A DNA stretch of 64,000 nt from contig CAVXKT010000001.1 in NCBI GenBank assembly GCA_963762525.1, positions 372,001 through 436,000 on the forward strand. The letters are read 5' to 3'. This DNA is from DATFDN01 sp963762525 (lineage in GTDB: Bacteria; Pseudomonadota; Alphaproteobacteria; Acetobacterales; Acetobacteraceae). Position 1 is the first letter of the stretch; each line of letters starts with the position of its first letter. The notes beneath the pieces are model-generated. The model did not search any database, was not told the origin of the DNA, and saw nothing but the letters and a program-made list of their open reading frames with translations. Shown here in pieces: positions 46,364 to 57,694 of this stretch. The translations under genes and the position numbers were made by a program.

Positions 46364-47257
46364 CTAAATTTCCCGCGCGACCGCTCGCCGCCTGCGGGCG
46401 CGGCGGGTGCGCCGTCGCGCCGGGCGCGATCGCGGATCGAGGGCGTCGCGTATCCGGTCGCCGATCAGGTTTTCCGAAAGCACCAGCAGGACCAGCGCCG
46501 CGCCCGGCAGCACCGAGGGCCACCAGGCGCCGCTGAACAGATACTGGTATCCCTGGCTCACCCTTAGGCCGAGCGAGGGCGTCGTCACCGCCACCCCAAG
46601 GCCGAGGAAGGAGAGCGACGCCTCCAGTTCCACCGCCCGCGGGATGTCCACCGAGATCTGCACCAGCAGCGGCCCCAGCACGTTCGGCAGCAGATGTCGG
46701 AAGATGATCCGCGCCGGCGACGCGCCCGCCAGCATGGCGGCGATCACATAGTCACGGCCGGTCTCCGACAGCACGCTTGAGCGAACCAGCCGGGCATATT
46801 GCGCCCAGCCGACCACCCCGATGACGGCGATCACCTTCCACAACCCGCGCCCCGACAGCGCCAGCACCGCAAGCGCGATCAGCACGGCGGGCAACGAGAG
46901 CTGGATGTCCACCAGGCGCATCGCGGCGGTGTCGAACCAGCCGCCGCTGCGATAGCCGGCGACCAGCCCGGTCACGCCGCCCAGCACGACACTGATCGCC
47001 ACCGCCAGAAATCCGGCCAGCAAGCTCACCCGCAGCCCGTAGAAGATGTTGGAAAGCACGTCGCGGCCGAGGCCGTCGGTCCCGAGCGGATATGACCAGT
47101 CGCCGCCATCGGCCCAGCCCGGCGGCGTCAGCCGCGCCAGCAGGCTCTGCTCCTCGGGATCATGCGGGGCGATGATGGGCGCCAGCGCCGCCGCCAGAAT
47201 CAGCGCCAGCAGGATCAGGATCGAAAGCCACGGCAGCCCGCGCAGCCTAGCCGGCAT
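46364..47257 (-). CDS. dipeptide/oligopeptide ABC transporter permease (DppC type)
   Basis: 297 aa with about six membrane helices. It starts with a DppC-like segment ending in APHDPEEQ, then LGTDGLGRDVLSNIFYGLRVSL, the conserved EAA-type loop is around IIFRHLLPNVLGPLL, and a hydrophobic core follows. It is the second permease of the transporter; its start overlaps the first permease gene by 11 bp. The C-terminal 25 residues are very Arg-rich. Confidence 0.88.
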   Translation of the reverse strand: MPARLRGLPWLSILILLALILAAALAPIIAPHDPEEQSLLARLTPPGWADGGDWSYPLGTDGLGRDVLSNIFYGLRVSLLAGFLAVAISVVLGGVTGLVAGYRSGGWFDTAAMRLVDIQLSLPAVLIALAVLALSGRGLWKVIAVIGVVGWAQYARLVRSSVLSETGRDYVIAAMLAGASPARIIFRHLLPNVLGPLLVQISVDIPRAVELEASLSFLGLGVAVTTPSLGLRVSQGYQYLFSGAWWPSVLPGAALVLLVLSENLIGDRIRDALDPRSRPARRRTRRARRRRAVAREI

Positions 47258-48167
47258 GGGCGACCCTCGGATCGATCACGCCATAGAGCATGTCGACGAT
47301 CAGATTGATCGCGGCGAACATCACCGCGACGACGATCACGTACGAGAGCACCACCGGGTAGTCGAGCCGGTAGAGCGATTCCAGCGCCAGCCGATTCATC
47401 CCCGGCAGGGCGAAGATCGTCTCGGTGATCACGGCTCCGGCGAACAACTGGCCGAACTGCAATCCGAACACCGTGATCAGCGGCAGCAGCGCCGTGCGCA
47501 GCGCATGCTTCACCACCACCACGGGTTCCGACAATCCCTTGGCGCGCGCCGTGCGCACGTAATTCAGGGCCAGCGTGTCGAGCAGGCTGGTGCGGGTCAG
47601 CCGGGTGAACAGCGCGATGCGGAAGAACGCGAGCGTGAACGCCGGCATGACGTAATGCTCGATGCTGCCGGCCCCCGAGGCCGGCAACAGATTGAGCGAG
47701 ACGCTGAACGCGAAGATGAGCAGGATGCCGAGAAAGAAGGTGGGAATCGACGACCCGAGCACGGAGATGCCGCGCAGCACCCGATCCAGCGCGCTTTCCG
47801 GCCACAGCGCCGCGAAGATGCCGAACGGCAGCCCGAACACCGTGGCGATGGCGATCGCCAGCGCCACCAGCTCGGCGGTGACGGGCACCCGCTCCAGGAT
47901 CAGGTGCATCGCCGGTTGGCCGCTGTAGTAGGAGAGCCCGAGATCGCCGCGCAGCACCCCGCCCAGATAGCGCGCGTATTGCACCGGCAGCGGCCGGTCG
48001 AGCCCGAGATTCGCGGCCAGAACCGTGCGGTCATGGACGCTCATCGTCTCCGGCGCCAGCACGGCGATCGGATTGCCGGTGGCGTGGATCAGCACGAACA
48101 CCAAAGTCACCACCACCCAAACGGCGAACACCGCGCCGATCAGCCGCTTGACGGCGAAGCGGTTCAC
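47247..48167 (-). CDS. dipeptide/oligopeptide ABC transporter permease (DppB type)
   Basis: 306 aa. The N-terminal FAVKRLIGAVFAVWVVVTLVF is the DppB signature helix, DLGLSYYSGQPA follows, and the EAA loop is at VVVKHALRTALLPLITVFGLQ. The gene starts inside the stop of the solute-binding protein gene (ATGA overlap). With the DppC-type permease it forms the membrane channel of the peptide importer. Confidence 0.9.
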   Translation of the reverse strand: MNRFAVKRLIGAVFAVWVVVTLVFVLIHATGNPIAVLAPETMSVHDRTVLAANLGLDRPLPVQYARYLGGVLRGDLGLSYYSGQPAMHLILERVPVTAELVALAIAIATVFGLPFGIFAALWPESALDRVLRGISVLGSSIPTFFLGILLIFAFSVSLNLLPASGAGSIEHYVMPAFTLAFFRIALFTRLTRTSLLDTLALNYVRTARAKGLSEPVVVVKHALRTALLPLITVFGLQFGQLFAGAVITETIFALPGMNRLALESLYRLDYPVVLSYVIVVAVMFAAINLIVDMLYGVIDPRVAHAG

Positions 48168-49721
48168 TTCCTGCGCGTCATCTGCCAGGCGAAGATCTGC
48201 TCGTCCTGGCGCGAGGTGTATTCGATATCGTTCGCCACGCCGGCGATGACGTCCTCGTAGTAGAGCGGCAGGTAGGCGTATTTCACGCGATTGGCCTGAT
48301 GGTAAGCCTCCTGGATTTGCCTGGTGCTCGTCGCCTCGTCGAAGTCGCTGGCGGCCTTGGTCATGATGGCGTCGGCCCCCGGATCGCAGAAATGCTCGCG
48401 GTTGACGACGCCGAACCCGGCCTTCGGGTCGCGGCAGTGGTACACCGCACCCCAGGTGGTGACGGCGTCGTTGCTCCCCCAGCCGGCGAAATACATGGTG
48501 AAGTCGCCCTTATCGATCTGCGGGAAGAACACCGCCTTCGGAATCGCATTGACCGTCACCTTGATGCCGGCCTGGCCGAGCAGGCCGCCGATCGCCTGCT
48601 CCACAAGGCTATCCTCCAGATAGCGGTCGTTGGGTCCATCCAGCCGCACCGTGAAGCCGTTCGGATAACCTGCGTCGCTAAGCAGCTTCTTGGCACTCGC
48701 AACATCGTACGGCGGCGGCTTCAGCGCCGGATCGTAGCCCTCGGCGGCGTGCGGGGTGAACTGCGCCGCGACCTCGATCGCGCCGTTGAAGAGCTTGGTC
48801 TTGATCGCCGGGACATTGATCGCCATCCACACCGCCTCGCGCACGCGCGGGTCCATGAACGGGTTCTTCGCCCCGCCGGGCAGGCCGGGCGAGCCGGTCT
48901 CGCGCCAATAGTCCATCGCCAGGTACATCGTGCGCTGGCCCGGCGTCAGCGTGATGTACGCCTTGCCGCTGTCCTTCACCCGCTTGAAGTCCGACGGATC
49001 GATCTTCTCCGCCACCTGGATCTGGCCCGACACCAGCGAGGCGAGCCGGGTCGCGCTGTTCGGGATGCTTTCCAGATGCACGTAGGGAAATGCCGGCTTG
49101 TCACCCCAGAACACCTCCGAAGCCGCAAGATCGAGATGGTCGTCGGCCAGCCAGGAGACGAATTTATAGGGGCCGGTGCCTACCGGATGGCTGCGCGAAC
49201 GCCTCCCGCCCCTCCTTCTTGATCAGCGCCTCCGGCATCACCGGAATGCCTTCCAGATGCAGCGGGAACTGCGGATCGGGAGTGCTGAACGTGACATCGA
49301 TGGTGTCCGGGGATACCACGTTGTAGCCGCTGACGTCATTCGCCAGCTCGCGGAACTGCGACTTCGGGTTGCGCCCGGTGTCGAGAATGGATTCGCCCAC
49401 GTCCTCGGCCGTCATCGGTGTCCCGTCCTGGAATTTCACGCCCCGGCGCAAGGTCAGCCGCCAGGTTCGGGGATCGACGCTCTGCCATTTGGTGGCGATG
49501 CGCGGCAGCAACTCGCCATGCGTGCCCTCGATCGTGATGCTGTCGAAGATCTCGTACTGCCAAGCCGTGGTGGTGCTTTCCGCGCGCATAATCGGATCGA
49601 GCGTCACCGCGCCGCCGTTGAAGGCGATCGTGAGCGGCTGCGCCGCGCTGTCCGCCGGCGCGGCCATGGCGCCGCCCGACCCGAGGGCGACGAGCATTAA
49701 TGAGACGGCGATGGCGCGCAT
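48164..49721 (-). CDS. family 5 solute-binding protein, one-base frameshift in the read
   Basis: About 519 aa. The signal peptide MRAIAVSLMLVALGSGGAMA is followed by LTIAFNGGAVTLDPIMRAES and LRRGVKFQDGTPMTAEDV. One extra C near 49180 moves the reading into HPVGTGPYKFVSW, SGQIQVAEKIDP and the C-terminal lobe. Periplasmic, binding peptides, opines or nickel-like ligands; specificity unknown. It is the first gene of the binding protein and permease set, with a palindromic repeat between it and the ATPase genes. Confidence 0.88.
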
Positions 49722-49789
49722 GGGCGATCTCCCCGGAGTTTTCCAAGCCTATGGCGCGCGGGAGGCGCAGATCAACGGGCGTCCGGGAT

Positions 49790-49887
49790 CGTCATCGCGA
49801 GGCGCGCAGCGCCGTGGCGATCCAGGGTCGCTGCACCGTGCTGCCCGCCTGGATCGCCACGCCGCCAAGCGGCGGCTCGCGATGACG
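49790..49887. repeat. intergenic palindromic repeat, family A copy 3
   Basis: Left end GTCATCGCGAGGCGCGCAG, inner TGGCGATCCAGG with CCTGGATCGCCA opposite, right end GGCTCGCGATGACG. It lies between the oppF-type gene and the binding protein gene, which are transcribed in the same direction, and might reduce read-through or stabilise upstream mRNA. Confidence 0.8.
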
Positions 49888-49928
49888 GAACTCGGCTGAT
49901 GCGCACCACTCTCCGATGGTTCCCGGTA

Positions 49929-50893
<965 letters not shown>

Positions 50894-50897
<4 letters not shown>

Positions 50898-51907
50898 GAC
50901 GTCAGCGCGCGCCAGCGCACGCAGCGGACGGTGCGCGCCGACCCGCAGGCTTCCAGCGGCGGCACCGCCGCATCGCATAGCCCGGCGATCGCGTGTGCGC
51001 AGCGCGGATGGAAGGCGCAGCCGCGCGGGTGGGAGGCGGGGTTGGGCATGTCCCCGGGGATTGCTTCCAGACGCAACGGCCGATCATCCAGCACCAGCCG
51101 TGGAACCGAGGCGAGAAGCCCGGCGGTGTAGGGCATCCGGGGGGCGGCGAAGATCGCCGCCGCCGGCGCCTCCTCGACGATCCGGCCGGCGTACATGACG
51201 GCGATGCGGTCGGCGATCTCGGCCGCCACGCCGAGGTTGTGGGTAATGAACAGCACCGCCATCCCGATCTCGGCCTGCAAAGCCTTTATCAGCTCGAGCA
51301 GTTGCGCCTGCACCGTGACGTCGAGCGCCGTCGTCGGCTCATCGGCGATAAGCAGAGCGGGCCGGCAGGATAGCGCCATCGCGATCATCACCCGCTGCGC
51401 CATGCCGCCGGAAATCTGGTGCGGATAGGCGGACAGCCGGGCCTGCGGGTCCGGAATGGCGAGACGGCCGAGCATGTCGCGGGCGAGACCAAGCGCCTCG
51501 GTGCGCCGGCGCCGCTGGTGCAGCATGATGGCGTCGGCGATCTGGTCGCCGATCGGATAGACCGGGTTGAGCGAACTCATCGGCTCCTGGAACACCATGG
51601 CGATGTCGTTGCCGCGCAGACGCCGCATGGCGCGCGCGGGCAGGCGAAGCAGATCGCGGATCACGCCGTCTTTGGCGCGAAACGCGATTTCGCCGCGGAT
51701 CGCGATGTCCGGAGTTCGCGGCACCAGCCCCATCAGCGCCAGCCCGGTGACGGATTTCCCGGCGCCGAACTCGCCGATCAGAACCACCGTCTCGCCGCGC
51801 CTGATATCGAGCGAAACGCCCTCGACGGCACGGGCTATCCCGTCCCCGGTCTCAAAATGCACATGCAGCTCGCGCACCGACAGCAGGACGTCCCGATCGG
51901 CGGCCAC
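50894..51907 (-). CDS. peptide ABC transporter ATPase (OppD/DppD type)
   Basis: 337 aa. Walker A is GEFGAGKSV (usually GESGSGKS), with signature ISGGMAQR and Walker B LLIADEP. The C-terminal domain carries PYTAGLLASVPRL and the cysteine cluster GCAFHPRC. It is the first gene of the ATPase pair and is 97 bp behind an M20 peptidase gene with a G/C-rich repeat between them. Confidence 0.93.
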
Positions 51908-51917
51908 CTCCCCGGAC

Positions 51918-51998
51918 CTCTCCCGTGAGGGGAGGGGGAGTAGCGAGCGCGCCGAACTTTCCTCAACCCCTCCCCGCGGGAGGGGTCGGGGGAGGGGT
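51918..51998. repeat. family C G/C-rich repeat related to the DUF559 element ends
   Basis: Two hairpins of the type CCTCTCCCGTGAGGGGAGGGGG and CCCCTCCCCGCGGGAGGGG, separated by about 30 bp. They are similar to the arms flanking the DUF559 gene at 3671-4081 but enclose no gene. Confidence 0.65.
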
Positions 51999-52004
51999 CA
52001 TGCG

Positions 52005-53424
52005 TCAGCGCGACATGCCGATCGGCGGATCGATGTCGGCCGGCAGCGGACACTCATAGGGCGAGCCGCGCAGCCGCATCTGATGGTCGGCTTTGGCGCG
52101 GGCCAGCAGCGCCTCGTCCTGGAGCGCATCGATCGCGGTTCCGGCCATCACCTTGGCGGCATGGGTCATTCCCTTGTGCGCCGCCGGCGTCTTGCCCTGC
52201 GCGGTGAGCTGCCAGGAATGACCGGGCGTTCCGATGGCATAGGTGGCGCCGCGCGCCTGCACCGTGGGCACCCTCCAGCTCACGTCGCCGACATCGGTCG
52301 ATCCCATCATCGGCGCCCGCGGCGCGTCGAGGGCGAGGTTGCGGTCGCAGAGCGAGAGCCCCGTGCGCACCGTTTCGCCGGCGCGGCGGAACGCCGCCTC
52401 GATGTCCTCCTCGGTGAGCGTCGCCTGGATTTCGGCGGCGAAGGCGCGGTCCGCCTCGTCGAACGGCGGCGGCCCGAGCCGGTCCAGATTGTCCTGCATC
52501 GCCCGCTCCAACGGCGCGTTGGCGAGCAGGTTGGAGACGGCGCTGATGACCCTTTGGCTCACCGTCGTCTCGGTCATCAGGGCCGCGCCCTCGGCCACCT
52601 TCCGCACCCGCTCCACCAGCCGGCGCAGCTCCGGCAGATCGCGCGCGCGGATCAGGTAACGCACCACCGCGCGGGCCTGCACCACGTTCGGCGCGATCCC
52701 GCCGGCGTCCAGGAGTGCGTAATGGATGCGCGCGTCCGAGGGCATGTGCTCGCGCATGTAGTTCACGCCGACATTCATCAGCTCCACCGCATCGAGCGCG
52801 CTGCGGCCGAGATGCGGGGCGGCGGCGGCGTGTGATGCGCGCGCCGGAGAAGCTGAAATCGATCCGCGTGTTGGCGAGCGAGCGGGCCTCGTTCACGCCG
52901 GCGAAGGCGGCCGGGTGCCAGGAGATCGCGATATCGACGTCGTCGAACGCGCCGGCGCGGACCATGAACCCCTTGGCCGCCCCGCCCTCCTCGGCGGGAC
53001 AGCCGTAATAGCGCACCCGCCCCTTCACCTGATTGCGGGCGAGCCAATCCTTCACCGCCGAAGCGGCCAGCAGCGAGGCGGCGCCGAGCAGGTTGTGTCC
53101 GCATCCATGGCCGGCGCCGTCGCCCTCCAGCGGGCGCTGCTCGGCCACGCCGGCCTCCTGACTGAGCCCCGGCAGCGCATCGTATTCGCCGAGGATCGCG
53201 ATCACCGGCCCGCCGTCGCCGGCTTCGCCCATCACCGCGGTCGGGATGCCGGCCAGGTTCGTGCTTATGCGGAAACCCTCGCGCTCCAGCATGGCGACGT
53301 GCTCGGCACAGGAGCGGTGCTCGGTATAGGCGAGCTCCGGCATTCCCCAGACGCGGTCGCTCAGCGCCTCGAAGTCCGGCTTTCGCGCATCCACCAGCCG
53401 CCATATCTCTTCCGTGTTGCGCAT
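52005..53424 (-). CDS. M20-family amidohydrolase (AbgB-like), one-base frameshift in the read
   Basis: About 473 aa. The first frame has ILGEYDALPGLSQ, HGCGHNLLGAA and GCPAEEGGAAKG, with the metal-binding Asp, His and Glu. One extra base near 52830 hides the join to HLGRSALDAVELMNVGVNYMREH and then GSTDVGDVSWRVPT. AbgB-like enzymes split p-aminobenzoyl-glutamate or other N-acyl amino acids. Next to a peptide importer it probably hydrolyses the imported amide. Its own start is 170 bp from the divergent aminotransferase. Confidence 0.85.
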
Positions 53425-53594
53425 GTGATCTCCCGATGGACCGGCGTTTCGTCGGCCGAAAACCTAACACCCGCGGCCGGCGACGGACCAGCCCGGCGAC
53501 CGGCGCAGTTCGGTCCGAGGGCAAAACGCTTAGACAAGCCTCGTGCCCGTGCTAAGGGAGAGGCTTGCGGCACAACAGCCTGAGAGGAACGGAT

Positions 53595-54793
53595 ATGAGC
53601 CCAGAGCCGAAGGTCCTGCGCGGTCGACAATTCTTCGCCAATCCCGGCCCCACCAACATCCCCGACAGCGTGCTCCGCGCCATCGACCGCCCGACCATCG
53701 ACTTTCACGACCCCGATTTCCTTAAGGTTTACGAGGAGGCCACGTCCGGCCTCAAGCGGGTCCTCGGCACCAGCCAGCAGCTGTTCCTCTACACCGGATC
53801 GGGCCATGCCGCGTGGGAGGCGACGCTCACCAACCTGCTGTCGCCCGGCGATACGATCCTGGTGCTTGAAGTCCGGCTATTTCTCCGAGGAATGGGCGAA
53901 GATGGCCGCCGCCCATGAGGTGAAGGTGCAAACCGTCGCCGCCGAGTGGCGGCGGGGGGTGGACACCGCCAAAGTGGCCGAGGCGCTCGTCGCCGATCGC
54001 GGGCACGCCATCAAGGCGGTCTGCGTCGTCCATAACGAGACCGCGACCGGCCTGTTCATCCCGATCCGGGAGGTGCGCCGCGCGATCGACGAGGCGGGCC
54101 ATCCGGCGATGCTGCTGGTGGACACCATCTCCTCGCTCGGCAGCCTCGAATTTCGCATGGACGATTGGGGCATCGACGGCGTCGTGGGCGGCAGCCAGAA
54201 GGGGCTGATGTGCCCCACCGGGCTGAGCTTCACCGCCGCCTCCGACAAGGCGATGGCGGCGCATCGCGAGGCCCGGCTGGCGCGCTTTTACTTCGACTGG
54301 ACGCTCATGCTGGGCCGCAAGCCGCACATGAGCTTCATCGGTACCATTCCGGTCAACACTTTCTATGGCCTGCGCGAGTCGATCCGGCTGATCGAGGAGG
54401 AGGGGATCGACGCCCTGGTGGCCCGCCACGCTTACCTTGCCGAGGGCGTGCGCCGGGCGGTCAAGGTGTGGGCCGGCAATGACGGGCCGCAACTCTTCTG
54501 CACCAATCCGGGCCGGTATTCCGAACTCCGTCACCGCGATCTGGATGCCGGAGGGCCATGATGCCGAGACGGTGCGCCGGACCGCGCGCGCCCGCTACAA
54601 TGTCTCCTTGGGCGGCGGGCTGGGCAAGCTCGGCGGCCGGGTGTTCCGCATCGGCCATCTCGGCGATCTGAACGAGGCGATGGTGCTGGGCGCCCTCGCG
54701 GCGGTGGAAATGAGTCTAAGATCGGCTCGGGTGCCGCACGGCCGCGGGGGTGTGGCGGCGGCGATGGAGTGGTATGCGGTGAAATCGGAGTGA
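53595..54793 (+). CDS. alanine/serine-glyoxylate-type aminotransferase, two frameshifts in the read
   Basis: About 399 aa from the ATG at 53595. The PLP class V fold has FANPGPTNIPDSVLRAI, TGSGHAAWEATLTNLL, LVDTISSLGS and the PLP lysine in GGSQKGL. Extra bases near 53873 and 54525 disturb the reading twice; the corrected frames give SGYFSEEWAKMA and IPNSVTAIWMPEG. Such enzymes include serine-glyoxylate and ureidoglycine-glyoxylate aminotransferases. Sharing a divergent promoter region with the M20 peptidase suggests they are regulated together. Confidence 0.85.
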
Positions 54794-54854
54794 CCTGCCG
54801 GAACGGTCGCTCCGCGCCGCCGTTTGGTCCGATGGCCCGGGGGTGAGAGGTTTC

Positions 54855-55553
54855 ATGGATTTTGAGGAATCCTATCGGCCGCCGCCGGAGCAGCTCGCAA
54901 GGCTGCTGGTCCAGTCCGCGGCCCGCGATCCCGCGCTCCTCCGCCGGGGCGCGTACGCGCCGCCGGGCCGACGCCCCGAGTTGTCGGTTCTGCTCGGGAC
55001 CGGCTCCAGGGTCTCCGAGGCGGCGGTCTCCGAGGCGGCGGTCTCCGAGGCGGCGGCGTCGGCGTCCCGCCTGGTTCGCCCCGCGGCGCGGGACTTCCGA
55101 ACGACCGCTTTCGCCGTTGCGGCGGTCGCGGTGATCGGCTGCGTGACCGCGACCGCGGGATTTGTGGACGCCCGCCGCGGCCAGCGGCAGGCGGAGGCGA
55201 GGCTCCAGGCCATGACCGGCGAGCTGGACGTGATCGCCGACCTGCAACGGCGCACCGGCGCGCAACTGGCCGCGTTGCAGGCCCGGGACGCCGCCCGCGA
55301 GCAAAGCCCGCGCCCGGCCGACGCGCAAGGCGGATCGACGCCCGAGGGCAGCCTGCCGCTGGCCGGCGCCGTCCCGGCGTTCTTCACCCAGCCGTTCGGG
55401 GCCTCTCCGGCCATCCGGCATTATTCGCGACCCGCTACGGCTCGCGGCTATGCGCCCGCGCGCCCCGCACGCCTGCCGCTGCCCGCCGCGCCGGTCGCCC
55501 CGCTCCGGCCAACGATCACGGTTGAGGGAACCTATTTCGGCGGGGCCGGCTGA
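54855..55553 (+). CDS. hypothetical single-TM protein with a short internal repeat
   Basis: 232 aa from the ATG at 54855, with GAGAGG before it. One membrane segment lies around residues 87-107 (TAFAVAAVAVIGCVTATAGF), followed by a short helical region (LQAMTGELDVIADLQRRTGAQLAAL) and a Pro/Ala-rich tail, probably periplasmic. Before the membrane segment a 15-bp unit (GTCTCCGAGGCGGCG) occurs three times and encodes VSEAA repeats. No family recognised. Confidence 0.5.
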   Translation: MDFEESYRPPPEQLARLLVQSAARDPALLRRGAYAPPGRRPELSVLLGTGSRVSEAAVSEAAVSEAAASASRLVRPAARDFRTTAFAVAAVAVIGCVTATAGFVDARRGQRQAEARLQAMTGELDVIADLQRRTGAQLAALQARDAAREQSPRPADAQGGSTPEGSLPLAGAVPAFFTQPFGASPAIRHYSRPATARGYAPARPARLPLPAAPVAPLRPTITVEGTYFGGAG

Positions 55554-55640
55554 AAGCGCACTCGCCGGCGTGGCGTGCGCTGTTAATTGTAGCTGTTAAC
55601 TGTACCGGCCGCCCGTTGCTCTGACCGTTTGCCGAGGCGC

Positions 55641-55730
55641 CGTCATTGCGAGCCGAAGGCGAAGCAATCCAGGACGCCCGCTCCGTGCTGCACGCCTGGA
55701 TCGCCACGCCGCCGCAAGCGGCGGCTCGCG
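55641..55730. repeat. intergenic palindromic repeat, family A copy 4
   Basis: CGTCATTGCGAGCCGAAGGCG ... GCGGCGGCTCGCGA; the last few bases of the palindrome (ATGACG) are replaced by AGGCGAA. Together with about 30 bp on its left (TTGCTCTGACCGTTTGCCGAGGCGC), it is an inverted copy of the sequence around 61882-62010, a pair 6.2 kb apart. Confidence 0.8.
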
Positions 55731-55760
55731 AAGGCGAAAGAGTCGGGCATCCGCCGCATG

Positions 55761-55850
55761 GCACTCCCCGGCGGTCATCATCATTTCACCCGGCGCGCGC
55801 GTCCAGCCCGGGAGGGCGCGCACAGCTCGCGGCGGAGGATCGTGCCGACC
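55761..55850 (-). pseudogene. relic of an acyl-CoA ligase/P450 gene junction
   Basis: About 85 bp match, with some 10 to 15 differences, the sequence at 58912-58997 in the same orientation. There the AMP ligase ends (ILRRELRAPYWAGRARQVN) and the P450 begins (MMTAEG). The relic reads ILRRELCAPSRAGR-like residues and then MMMTAGE. It marks a past duplication or deletion of these genes. The rest of the 425-bp gap 55554-55978 holds the family A repeat and the promoter region of the esterase. Confidence 0.65.
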
Positions 55851-55978
55851 ACTTACGCACTTTCCACCATGCGGTGTTGCAGGGCCGATATTGCGATGGC
55901 TAGACTATTCAAAATCGTCCGCCGAGTCCCGTTGAACGGCGAACACTGGCGACCGCGCGGGCGGCTGCGCAGGAGGGA

Positions 55979-57664
55979 ATGGTGGACGTGGCAACCTGTT
56001 GCGAAAGGCTTGCGGGCTTCGCCATGATGGGAATGGCGGCCTGGGCAATTGCGCTTTCGCCGTTCCCCGCGCGCGCTGCCGCCGCCTCCCCCGCCGTGCA
56101 GACCGACAGGGGCGAGGTGGTCGGATTTCGCGACAACGGAATCGCGGCGTTTCTTGGCATTCCCTATGCGGCCCCGCCGATCGGCGACTTGCGTTTCCGC
56201 CCCCCGCAGCCGCACGCGCCCTGGTCCGCGCCCTTGCAAGCGACGCAATTCGGCAGCCCCTGCCCGCAGACCAATCGGCTGGGTTCGGCCAGCACGAACG
56301 AGGACTGCTTGTTCCTCAACGTCTACTCCCCGTCGCCGGACGATGAGCTCGGCCGGTTCGGCGGCGCGCGACCGGTCATGGTGTTTATCCACGGCGGCAG
56401 CTTCAACGCGGGCAACGGCGGCATCACCCCGGGTGGCCCGGACTACACGGGCACGCAGATTGCCCGGCAAAGCGGCGCCGTCGTGGTCAGCATGAACTAC
56501 CGCCTGAGCCTGCTCGGGTTCCTGCCCGCGAAAGCGTTGGAGTCGGGCGGGACATCCGGCAATTACGGCATCGAGGACCAGCAGCTCGCGCTCAAATGGG
56601 TGCAAGACAACATCGCGGATTTCGGCGGCAACCCGCGCGACGTGACCATTTTCGGCGAGTCGGCGGGCGGCATCTCGGTGCTGTATCATCTCGTCTCCCC
56701 CGGCAGCGCCGGCCTGTTCCGGCGCGCCATCATCGAGAGCAGCGACGACGGCGCCTCGGTGCCGCTGGCGGAGGCCGAGCAGCTCTACGCGCCGGTGGTC
56801 AGCGCGCTCTGCCCCGACGCGGCCGATGTCGCCGCCTGTCTGCGCGCGGTGCCGGTGGAGAATTTCCTGGCCGTCGAGCAGGCCGGCGTGAACGGCGCGC
56901 CGATTATCGACGGCGTCGTGGTTCCGGATCAGCCGACCAAGCTGTTCGCGAACGGAACCTTCAACCGGGTGCCGGTCATCGCCGGAACCAATGCCAACGA
57001 GGGCACGTACTTCATCACCGTGGCGATCAACGCGGCGGGGCGGCAGCTCACGGCGCAGGATTATACGAACACGATCGCGGCCGACTTCGGCGCCAACGCC
57101 AAGGCGATCGAAGGCAACTACCCGATCGGCACCTACGGCACGCCCGCTCAAGCTCTCGCCGCGATCGAGACCGATTTGTTCTTCGCCTGTCCGACCGAAA
57201 ACGTGCGCACGCTGCTGGCGCGATCCGTTCAAGTATTCGGCTATGAATTCAACCAGTCGAACCCGGTCCAGAATTTCCCGTTACCGGTGCCGACGCCAAA
57301 TCCGTCCGGCATCGTGCTCGGCGATTCCCACTCGACGGAGCTGGCCTATGTCTTCGGGCACGACGGGCAGGGCGATCCTCTCACCGGCGATGACCAACGA
57401 CTTGCCCGCGCGATCATTTCCTACTGGGTCAGTTTTGGCCTGACCGGCGATCCGAACCTGTTGCCGATCGACCTCTTGCCGGCGAACTTTCGCCTCGACA
57501 ACCTGCCCGAGGTTTGGCCGGCGTTCAATCGCGCCCGGGCGGTGCAGTCGCTGGCGACGCCGATCAGCACGGAAACCGACTTCGCCATGGCGCATCAATG
57601 CGCGTTTTGGGCCTCCCTCGGTTATCCGGAGGTGTTGATCGAGTCCGTCCCGCCGACGCCGTAG
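55979..57664 (+). CDS. secreted type-B carboxylesterase
   Basis: 561 aa. The N-terminus has a hydrophobic signal (FAMMGMAAWAIALSPFPARAAA), so it is probably periplasmic or extracellular. The oxyanion motif is FIHGGSFNAG, the nucleophile GESAGG near residue 231, the acid probably in NANEGTY and the histidine in GDSHSTELAYVF. A disulfide pair is likely around SPCPQTN and NEDCLF. The substrate is unknown. An ATG later in the signal region is an alternative start. Confidence 0.87.
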   Translation: MVDVATCCERLAGFAMMGMAAWAIALSPFPARAAAASPAVQTDRGEVVGFRDNGIAAFLGIPYAAPPIGDLRFRPPQPHAPWSAPLQATQFGSPCPQTNRLGSASTNEDCLFLNVYSPSPDDELGRFGGARPVMVFIHGGSFNAGNGGITPGGPDYTGTQIARQSGAVVVSMNYRLSLLGFLPAKALESGGTSGNYGIEDQQLALKWVQDNIADFGGNPRDVTIFGESAGGISVLYHLVSPGSAGLFRRAIIESSDDGASVPLAEAEQLYAPVVSALCPDAADVAACLRAVPVENFLAVEQAGVNGAPIIDGVVVPDQPTKLFANGTFNRVPVIAGTNANEGTYFITVAINAAGRQLTAQDYTNTIAADFGANAKAIEGNYPIGTYGTPAQALAAIETDLFFACPTENVRTLLARSVQVFGYEFNQSNPVQNFPLPVPTPNPSGIVLGDSHSTELAYVFGHDGQGDPLTGDDQRLARAIISYWVSFGLTGDPNLLPIDLLPANFRLDNLPEVWPAFNRARAVQSLATPISTETDFAMAHQCAFWASLGYPEVLIESVPPTP

Positions 57665-57694
57665 CGCATCGGCGCGCCGCCGCGGCCGGCTCCC

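Noticed and set aside
47046..48260. Plus-strand frame of 404 codons opposite the permease gene
   Set aside because: Rich in His, Arg, Gln and Glu as expected from antisense reading of membrane helices; no motif.
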